From: Nitrospinota bacterium
GTDB taxonomy: Bacteria; Nitrospinota; Nitrospinia; Nitrospinales; VA-1
NCBI GenBank assembly: GCA_014382285.1
Contig: JACNKA010000127.1
Coordinates: 1-34,772 of the forward strand
Length of the DNA: 34,772 nt
Direction: 5' to 3'
The notes under the pieces were generated by a model that saw only the letters and a program-made list of their open reading frames with translations, did no database searches and had not been told where the DNA came from. The first letter of the stretch is position 1. Each line of letters opens with the position of its first letter. A program made the translations under genes and the position numbers. Positions 27,898 through 34,772 of the stretch are shown piece by piece.

Positions 27898-28025
27898 AAT
27901 TCCTTTGGCTCATTTTGTAAAATCTTATGATTTAAAGTGAAGAAGCATTATCGCACAAACCCGTGGGCAACGAAAGATGTGGACAATTTAAAGCAGGAAA
28001 ATCCGAAACTTCACGCCAGGGGGGA

Positions 28026-31000
28026 CTATTCAAACAAAATGGCATCTTCTCCCAGAAGAGCCTCAATCTGACTCAGCACTTCATCGGAAGGTTTAATACG
28101 CAGCTCCTCAGCCACCGTGACAATACGTTCTTTGTTATCCGGAAAGATGAAATGCAACCGGGTATCGTTGTTGCCCTTGTGAGAGGCGAGAATCTCCTTC
28201 ACCGCCATCAGGGTCTCGCGTTCCAACCCCAATGTCCTGAAATGGATCATGACCTTGCCTTGAAAGTGCTGATTCGCCTGGGCAAGCGAAAACACCTCTG
28301 TGGCGATGACTTTTGGCAGACTGCCTTCGGCATCCACCTCACCTTTAACAAGAAGCGGTTGTTCCGCTAATAAAAGCTCCTGAACCTCACTATAAATTTC
28401 GGGCCAGAGAATGACCTCTACCGACCCCTGCAAATCTTCAAGGGTGATGATCCCCATCTTGTCACCCTTGCGAGTGGTTTTAGGAAGATGCTTGATCGGA
28501 ATGCCTGCCAGACTGACCTTTTTTTTGTTCCCCGCTTCGGCGATGGAGGCAGAAGTGGCATCCGTGAACCAGGCCAACTCCCGGGTGAACCCATCCAGTG
28601 GATGACCGGTGATATAAAACCCGATGCTCTCTTTCTCCAACTGAAGCCGTTCGGCATCGCTCCATTCCTCCACATTACTGACTGATGTCTTTTCCTCTTC
28701 CACATCAGCCTGGAACGAATCGAACATGCTGGACTGCCCCAACTGCTGGTCTCTTTGTTTGGCCTGCCCCTGCTCCATACGAGCTTGCAGCTCACTCATC
28801 ATCTGGGCTCGGCCCTGGCCCAGAGAATCGCAGGCGCCACTTTTAATCAAACTTTCAAAAACCCGCTTGTTGGCCAACTGCATATCCACGCTCTCGCACA
28901 ACTGCTCCAGCGATGTAAACCTGGTCAACTCCTTCCGGGCCTCGATAATATTGTCGATGGCCTTGCTTCCCACATTTTTTATAGCTCCAAGACCAAAGAC
29001 CAACACGTTTTCGCAGACTGAAAATTCTCGCTGACTCAAATTCACATCTGGCGGTTGCACAGTGATCTTCATTTCACGGCAATCGTGGATGTAGCGCAGA
29101 ACCTTATCGGTGTTATCCATATCACTGGTGATCAAGGCCCCAAAAAATTCCAGCGGGTAATGCGCTTTCAGGTAAGCCGTCTGATAGGAAACCTGCGCAT
29201 ACGCTGCGCTATGCGATTTGTTGAATCCATAGCCAGCAAATTTTTCCATCAGGTTAAAAACTTTTTCCGATTTTTTTTCATTAATCTTTTTGATCTGCGA
29301 CCCTTTAAGAAACTTTTCCCGCTGCGCCGCCATCTCTTCCGGTTTCTTTTTACCCATGGCCCGTCGCAGTAAATCTGCATCGCCCAGACTGAACCCGGCC
29401 AGCACGCTGGCAATCTTCATCACCTGTTCCTGATAGAGTATGACCCCGTGAGTTTCGCTGAGAATAGACTCCAACTGCGGCAAGTCATATTTTTCTTCCA
29501 TCGTGCCGTGTTTGCGTTTGACATAATCATCGACCATGCCGCTTTCTAGCGGACCCGGTCGGTACATTGCCAAAAGAGCGATGATGTCTTCAAAGCAGTC
29601 CGGCTTTAGTTTTTTAAGCAGGTCGCGCATCCCCGAACTTTCCAACTGGAAAACCCCAAGCGTTTTCGCGTCGCAAAGCAGCTGGTAGGTGGCAGGGTCA
29701 TTCAGAGGAATGGCGCCTATATCCAGATCTATATTTTTTGACTGCTTGATCATCTTCAAGGCATTGTTGATCACCGTCAATGTTCTCAAGCCGAGAAAAT
29801 CCATTTTCAACAGACCCAGTTTTTCCACACTGCCCATGGCATACTGAGTCACGACTTCGTCATTGCTACCTTTATAAAGCGGACAAAACTCCGTCAGAGC
29901 TTTGGATGAAATGACCACTCCCGCCGCATGGGTCGAACAATGTCGTTGCAACCCCTCAAGATTTTTTGCGATATCAAGCAGTTCTGCTACGTGCGGGTTT
30001 TCCTTGCGCAGCTTGTCAAATTGCGGTTCTTCCTTAAACGCCTCTTTAAGAGTGATGTTCAGCTTGTTAGGAATCAGTTTTGCCAGTTTGTCGACTTCGC
30101 CATAAGTCATGTCCAAAACTCGCCCGACATCGCGGATGACCCCCTTGGCGTTCATGCTTCCGAATGTGATGATCTGGGTCACGTTCTGGTTTCCGCCATA
30201 TTTCTCGGTGACATATTTGATCACCTCATCCCGACCGTCCATGCAGAAGTCGATATCAATATCCGGCATGCTCACTCGCTCAGGATTCAAGAATCGCTCG
30301 AACAGTAAATCGTATTGCATGGGGTCAATATCGGTGATCTCAAGGGCGTAGGCCACCACACTGCCCGCAGCAGAACCTCGACCGGGGCCAACAGGGATTC
30401 CGTTTTTCTTGGCGTGGTGAATAAAATCCCACACGATGAGAAAATAGCCGGGATAACCCATCTTCTTGATGATTCCAAGTTCCCGATCCAGCCTTTCCTC
30501 ATAAACTTTCCGGTCAAATTCAATCTTGCGTTTCTCCAGCTCTGCGAACCTTTTCGTTAACCCCTCACGAGAACGCTCCTCAAGATATGTTACAAGGGTA
30601 TAAGATTCAGGAACCGGGTAGTCCGGCAGGTTGAGCTTGTCAAACTCCAACTCCAGCTCACAACGCTCTGCAATTTTCAAAGTATTTTCAATCGCTTCAG
30701 GAGTTTCTTTGAACAGAGCGATCATTTCTTGAGGTGATTTGAAATAGAACTCATCCTTAGGGTACTGCATGCGATAAGGATCAGTGATAGTTTTTCCCGT
30801 CTGTAGGCACAGTAATATTTCATGCGCCCGGAAGTCTTTCCGATCAATATAATGGCAATTATTGGTGGCCACTACCGGGAGACCCAGCTTTTTACCGATG
30901 CCAACAATTTCCTTGTTAATCCGATCCTGGTTTTCCAATTGATGATTCTGTAGTTCAAGAAAAAAATTATTCTCGCCCATGATCTCCGCATACTGCTTGG

Positions 31001-31487
31001 CCACTTTGATAGCGCGGGGAACATTCTCCCTATTCACGTTGTGGGCCACCTCACCACGGACGCAGGAACTCAAGGCAATCAACCCTTCTGAATATTCAGC
31101 TAGCAGTTCCTTGTCAATGCGCGGCTTGTAATAGAACCCTTCTAGATATCCCTTGGTCACCAGTTTCAGGAGGTTTTTATAACCTGTCTCATTTTCAGAA
31201 AGAAGAATAAGGTGATAAGACGCATCCCGAAGGCCCTCTTTCGAGCTTTTCTCAAGGCGGCTATCAGGCGCGACATACACCTCGCACCCGATGATCGGCT
31301 TGACGCCATGTTTTCGGGCAGCATTATAAAACTCCACTGCCCCGAACATATTGCCATGATCGGTCATCGCCACAGCTGGCATACCAAACTCCACGGCTTT
31401 TTCAAATAAAGCAGAGTGACGGATCGAAGAGTCCAGCAAACTGTAAGAAGTATGAAGATGGAGATGTACGAAATTGGCTGGGTTCAT
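28026..31487 (-). CDS. dnaE: DNA polymerase III alpha subunit
   Basis: PHP start FVHLHLHTSYSLLDS; GPGRGSAAGSVVAYAL; MPDIDIDFCMDGRDEVI; full length 1153 aa. Confidence 0.97.
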   Translation of the reverse strand: MNPANFVHLHLHTSYSLLDSSIRHSALFEKAVEFGMPAVAMTDHGNMFGAVEFYNAARKHGVKPIIGCEVYVAPDSRLEKSSKEGLRDASYHLILLSENETGYKNLLKLVTKGYLEGFYYKPRIDKELLAEYSEGLIALSSCVRGEVAHNVNRENVPRAIKVAKQYAEIMGENNFFLELQNHQLENQDRINKEIVGIGKKLGLPVVATNNCHYIDRKDFRAHEILLCLQTGKTITDPYRMQYPKDEFYFKSPQEMIALFKETPEAIENTLKIAERCELELEFDKLNLPDYPVPESYTLVTYLEERSREGLTKRFAELEKRKIEFDRKVYEERLDRELGIIKKMGYPGYFLIVWDFIHHAKKNGIPVGPGRGSAAGSVVAYALEITDIDPMQYDLLFERFLNPERVSMPDIDIDFCMDGRDEVIKYVTEKYGGNQNVTQIITFGSMNAKGVIRDVGRVLDMTYGEVDKLAKLIPNKLNITLKEAFKEEPQFDKLRKENPHVAELLDIAKNLEGLQRHCSTHAAGVVISSKALTEFCPLYKGSNDEVVTQYAMGSVEKLGLLKMDFLGLRTLTVINNALKMIKQSKNIDLDIGAIPLNDPATYQLLCDAKTLGVFQLESSGMRDLLKKLKPDCFEDIIALLAMYRPGPLESGMVDDYVKRKHGTMEEKYDLPQLESILSETHGVILYQEQVMKIASVLAGFSLGDADLLRRAMGKKKPEEMAAQREKFLKGSQIKKINEKKSEKVFNLMEKFAGYGFNKSHSAAYAQVSYQTAYLKAHYPLEFFGALITSDMDNTDKVLRYIHDCREMKITVQPPDVNLSQREFSVCENVLVFGLGAIKNVGSKAIDNIIEARKELTRFTSLEQLCESVDMQLANKRVFESLIKSGACDSLGQGRAQMMSELQARMEQGQAKQRDQQLGQSSMFDSFQADVEEEKTSVSNVEEWSDAERLQLEKESIGFYITGHPLDGFTRELAWFTDATSASIAEAGNKKKVSLAGIPIKHLPKTTRKGDKMGIITLEDLQGSVEVILWPEIYSEVQELLLAEQPLLVKGEVDAEGSLPKVIATEVFSLAQANQHFQGKVMIHFRTLGLERETLMAVKEILASHKGNNDTRLHFIFPDNKERIVTVAEELRIKPSDEVLSQIEALLGEDAILFE

Positions 31488-31572
31488 GACACCTTTGATA
31501 CCAGTTTGCCTGCCTTAAAGCAACCACCCTGAGACAATACATCCTAACCCATTAATTTATTGGGATTTACAA

Positions 31573-33114
31573 TCAAAGAAACAAAGTCTTGACGAGGAGC
31601 AAAACAACGCCGGTCACAATGCCCGCTCCCACAAAGTTGAGGATAAAACCAGCGCGTGACATTTGCGGAATCGTCACCCAGCCACTGCCAAAAACGATGG
31701 CGTTCGGCGGGGTCGCCACAGGCAACATAAAGGCAAAGGATGCCGCCAACGTTGCCGGCAACATAAAGAATAGAGGGTGAATATTTGCCGCCACCGCTGA
31801 CACACCGAGTATGGGAAGAATCATCGTGGTGGTAGCGGTGTTCGAGGTCAACTCCGTTAAAAACGTAATGCCAAGACAAATACCCAGCACCACACACCAC
31901 AAAGGCCAACCCGCGATACCCGTGAGTTTACTACCGACCCAGATATCCAGACCGGTCGCGCCAAAGCCTCCGGCCAACGCAAACCCGCCCCCAAACAAAA
32001 GCAAAATGCCCCAGGGAATTTTCTCCTGCACGGTTTTCCAGTCAAGCGCGAAGAATTCCCGCTTGCCATTAAAATCTCGCCCCTTCACTCCATCAACAGG
32101 CAGGATCATTAATAACACACCCATCGCCATGGCCACGGTCGAATCATGCAGATATTCAGGATGGACAAACAACCCTGACCAGCCGGGAATGACAAATACA
32201 CCCAACGAAATGGGTTGACGAAATATCCATAAAAAGGCCGTGAGGCAAAACACCACCGCTACAGTTTTTTCAGCGCGGTTGATGGGGCCTAAATCATCGA
32301 GTTCCCGTTGAATGATTTCATTGCTACCGGCTGAAATATTTTTTAACGGAATGGGCGATACGAATCGGCACAGATACAACCACACCATCGGAATAAAAAC
32401 GACCACCATAGGAACTGCCATCAACATCCACTGAAAAAAAGTTATTTCCGGGTTTTCTGGAAACATTTTTTTATAAAATCCGGCAAACACAATATTAGGC
32501 GCAGTGCCAATGAGGGTGCCCACCCCGCCGATACTGGCAGAATAGGCCAGACCCAACATGAGGACGACTCCCAACCCTTGTTCAATTTGTTTTTGTGATT
32601 CAGAGTTTTTTACGCCATTCAAAGACGCATCGCGGGCAATTTGTCGCACCACCGCCATCGCAACCGGGAACATCATCATGGTCGAAGCCGTGTTCGATAT
32701 CCACATCGATAAAGAAGCTGTAGCCGTCATGAACCCCAGGACCAGACGTTGAGGCCCGGTGCCAATCGCAGAAATGATCCACAATGCCAGACGCTTGTGA
32801 AAATTCCATTTCTCCATGGCGAGCGCGATCATGAATCCGCCAAGAAACAGGAATATGAGATGGTTGGCGTAATTTGGTGCCACCAGTTTACTCGGCAGGA
32901 TGCCCAGCAATGGAAACAATACCAGCGGCAACAGGGCCGTGACCGCCAGAGGAGTCCCCTCGCCAATCCACCAGATGGCCATGAGAGCGGTCACCGCCAT
33001 CATGCGCTGCCCAGAAAGCGTTAGACCCGCAAAAGTCGGCATGGTAAGGAGCATCAGAAAAACAACGGCCCCCGCAACCAGAACAGCCACTTGCCTGTTA
33101 AATGTAGTCGCCAC
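31573..33114 (-). CDS. SLC13/DASS family anion:sodium symporter
   Basis: AIWWIGEGTPLAVTALLPLVLFPLLGI, WISNTASTMMMFPVAMAVV, ITFLTELTSNTATTTMILPIL, LPVATPPNAIVFGSG. Confidence 0.92.
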   Translation of the reverse strand: MATTFNRQVAVLVAGAVVFLMLLTMPTFAGLTLSGQRMMAVTALMAIWWIGEGTPLAVTALLPLVLFPLLGILPSKLVAPNYANHLIFLFLGGFMIALAMEKWNFHKRLALWIISAIGTGPQRLVLGFMTATASLSMWISNTASTMMMFPVAMAVVRQIARDASLNGVKNSESQKQIEQGLGVVLMLGLAYSASIGGVGTLIGTAPNIVFAGFYKKMFPENPEITFFQWMLMAVPMVVVFIPMVWLYLCRFVSPIPLKNISAGSNEIIQRELDDLGPINRAEKTVAVVFCLTAFLWIFRQPISLGVFVIPGWSGLFVHPEYLHDSTVAMAMGVLLMILPVDGVKGRDFNGKREFFALDWKTVQEKIPWGILLLFGGGFALAGGFGATGLDIWVGSKLTGIAGWPLWCVVLGICLGITFLTELTSNTATTTMILPILGVSAVAANIHPLFFMLPATLAASFAFMLPVATPPNAIVFGSGWVTIPQMSRAGFILNFVGAGIVTGVVLLLVKTLFL

Positions 33115-33393
33115 TAATAAATCATCGCCCCTTAAATCATTAACGCAAAGATTTTAACCCGTCCGGCGACAGGGAAGTAACTATTTTTGTCGCCTCTCAG
33201 GGGAAACCGCTTCAGAAGAGAGAATTTTGGTTAAACGGCATTAAAATTCAGAATCCCGGTAGAAGGTTGTAGAAGGATGTGGGACCACTAACCAGGGGCA
33301 AGCGATGAGAACGAAACATGCTAATTGAATTCAGGGAGAGAAATTAAGATAACTATTCACAAAAGGGCGATGAATGCACCCAAGTAATTCCAT

Positions 33394-34772
33394 CTATTTC
33401 TTAATGAGATCGGTTAAATAGTCCGCGTATTGTTTGGGAATATAATTCATATGATAGCAATTATCATAGTAATGAACCCGTTCAACACGATAGAGACGGG
33501 GTAAGTCAAAGAAATTATTATTTTCCTTGCTCTTAAAATATGCAACTGCCATTTTCGCGGCTAACACAAGACCATCAAAAAGATAAAAATAATAATTTAG
33601 AAGCCTTTTATTAATTTCTTTAAATTCAAAATCAGCCTCATTTGGATAAGCATGATCGATGAAGTCATCCAGAGTTCTACGCGTCACGTTTGGAATTAAA
33701 CCGCAGGTTGAGGTTTGATCAATGGGTTTCAGTAGAGAGCTTTTTTCTGACACAAACCGGGAAAAACAATCCAAATCAAGTGCATCACCGCTATAAATAA
33801 ACGAACTCATTAAATCCCCACCATTCTTGAAGTGAGCAAAAAAATTAGACGTCAAACTAAAAGCAATCTGTCTTTTCGCAACTGAACCTGAAAAACAGTT
33901 GAGCCCGCTTTCCGAACTGAACAAGTATGCTTTAGAAGCTGTATCGCTAACAGCAAAACCAGCGGCTATTGAATAATCTCCCAACGGGGTTCCGGGGAAA
34001 GGCGAATATATCGCATTCCAATAATAATCTTCCTTGCGAAAAAAGGAAGAACATACGAGAGCAAGACACTTGAGAGATTCTTGTAAAGGGTCATCATAAT
34101 AAAATTCTTTTCCTTCACTATCAAGAAGCGACACATCACTATCAGTTGGGTCAAACGCAATTGTGGGCTTCATAACTGGCAACCCTACAATTGCCTGAGT
34201 TCTCAATGGAATACCAAAACTTTTAACATTTTTTATGGCATCTAGCACAATACTGTTATTTTCGTGCCGGTCTAGCAAAAGTTTGCGCACATTCTGGTCT
34301 CCTGATTCTATAGCCATCGAAATCCCTGAGACCAATCCTCTATTAGATATCGACTCAATCCGCTCAATTCCTTTTTTCCCAGCCAGCATTGCAGGGCGTG
34401 CTTGAATATAAAAAGGGATACCGACATCATCCACCCACCTCTTACCGAGTTCATTCCACCATTCCATATTGTTTAATGAAATGTCGGCTTGATCAAAAAC
34501 AGCCGATGTTTTTACCCCATAGTGATCATCAAGCCTTAGAATATCTGTGCCTTCGGCTAATACTGTTTCAATGGGGCGATCTTGTATGATGCTTGGGGGT
34601 TTTATACCTTTCCCCTCATACGCTTCTTTTAAGTTATCTATCATAGAGCTGATATAACAATATGAGCAGGTATAACTACAACCAAGCGCACTTAAAACTG
34701 ACTTTATTCTGCTAAACACATACCCTTTTGTCTTATCGGCTATCTTCTCAATCGTCAGCTGAGGGCGTGCGC
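33394..34772 (-). CDS. Radical SAM protein, 5' end truncated by window edge
   Basis: ALGCSYTCSYCYIS (CxxxCxxC). The reading frame is open upstream of the ORF-track start to the window end (...ARPQLTIEKIADKTKGYVFSRIKSVLSALGCSYTC). Confidence 0.85.
   Translation of the reverse strand, partial: ARPQLTIEKIADKTKGYVFSRIKSVLSALGCSYTCSYCYISSMIDNLKEAYEGKGIKPPSIIQDRPIETVLAEGTDILRLDDHYGVKTSAVFDQADISLNNMEWWNELGKRWVDDVGIPFYIQARPAMLAGKKGIERIESISNRGLVSGISMAIESGDQNVRKLLLDRHENNSIVLDAIKNVKSFGIPLRTQAIVGLPVMKPTIAFDPTDSDVSLLDSEGKEFYYDDPLQESLKCLALVCSSFFRKEDYYWNAIYSPFPGTPLGDYSIAAGFAVSDTASKAYLFSSESGLNCFSGSVAKRQIAFSLTSNFFAHFKNGGDLMSSFIYSGDALDLDCFSRFVSEKSSLLKPIDQTSTCGLIPNVTRRTLDDFIDHAYPNEADFEFKEINKRLLNYYFYLFDGLVLAAKMAVAYFKSKENNNFFDLPRLYRVERVHYYDNCYHMNYIPKQYADYLTDLIKK

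Noticed and set aside
28411-30560. Many plus-strand ORFs within dnaE
   Set aside because: Antisense shadows of a 1153-aa core gene.

Overview
The 34.8-kb window is mostly bacterial core genes, with small accessory islands and several families of intergenic repeats. No rRNA, tRNA or CRISPR array was recognised. Genes recognised from the translations, in order: LCAT-like lipase (-), SAM methyltransferase (+), Sel1-repeat protein (+), umuC/umuD pair (-), YifB/ComM-type Mg-chelatase-like ATPase (+), stand-alone HsdR_N-type nuclease-domain protein (+), small lipoprotein (+), membrane LuxR-type regulator (-), DUF2231-like membrane protein (+), HDOD protein and YqeG-like HAD phosphatase with TAATG overlap (+), xerC-hslV-hslU-argB (+), hrcA-grpE-mutM (+), B12-binding-type radical SAM protein (+), ilvD (+), an unknown 315-aa protein plus FetB/UPF0014-like permease (+), a minus-strand cluster dnaE / M16 peptidase / ethylbenzene-dehydrogenase-type heme-binding lipoprotein, SLC13/DASS transporter (-), and a radical SAM gene (-) that runs off the right edge. 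The least explained features are: a 98-bp tandem repeat array (8650-9020) whose head motif recurs at the stop codons of four unrelated genes; a two-gene small-protein operon next to it, one gene of which is absent from the ORF track; a GC-rich REP/MITE-like family that adds codons to neighbouring ORFs; a 12-bp inverted repeat bracketing umuDC; and an orphan HsdR_N protein. All family calls come from reading motifs, not from database searches. Taxonomy is not determined. The heme-lipoprotein is of a type found as a gamma subunit in DMSO-reductase-family complexes, including nitrite oxidoreductases, but this alone does not identify the organism.
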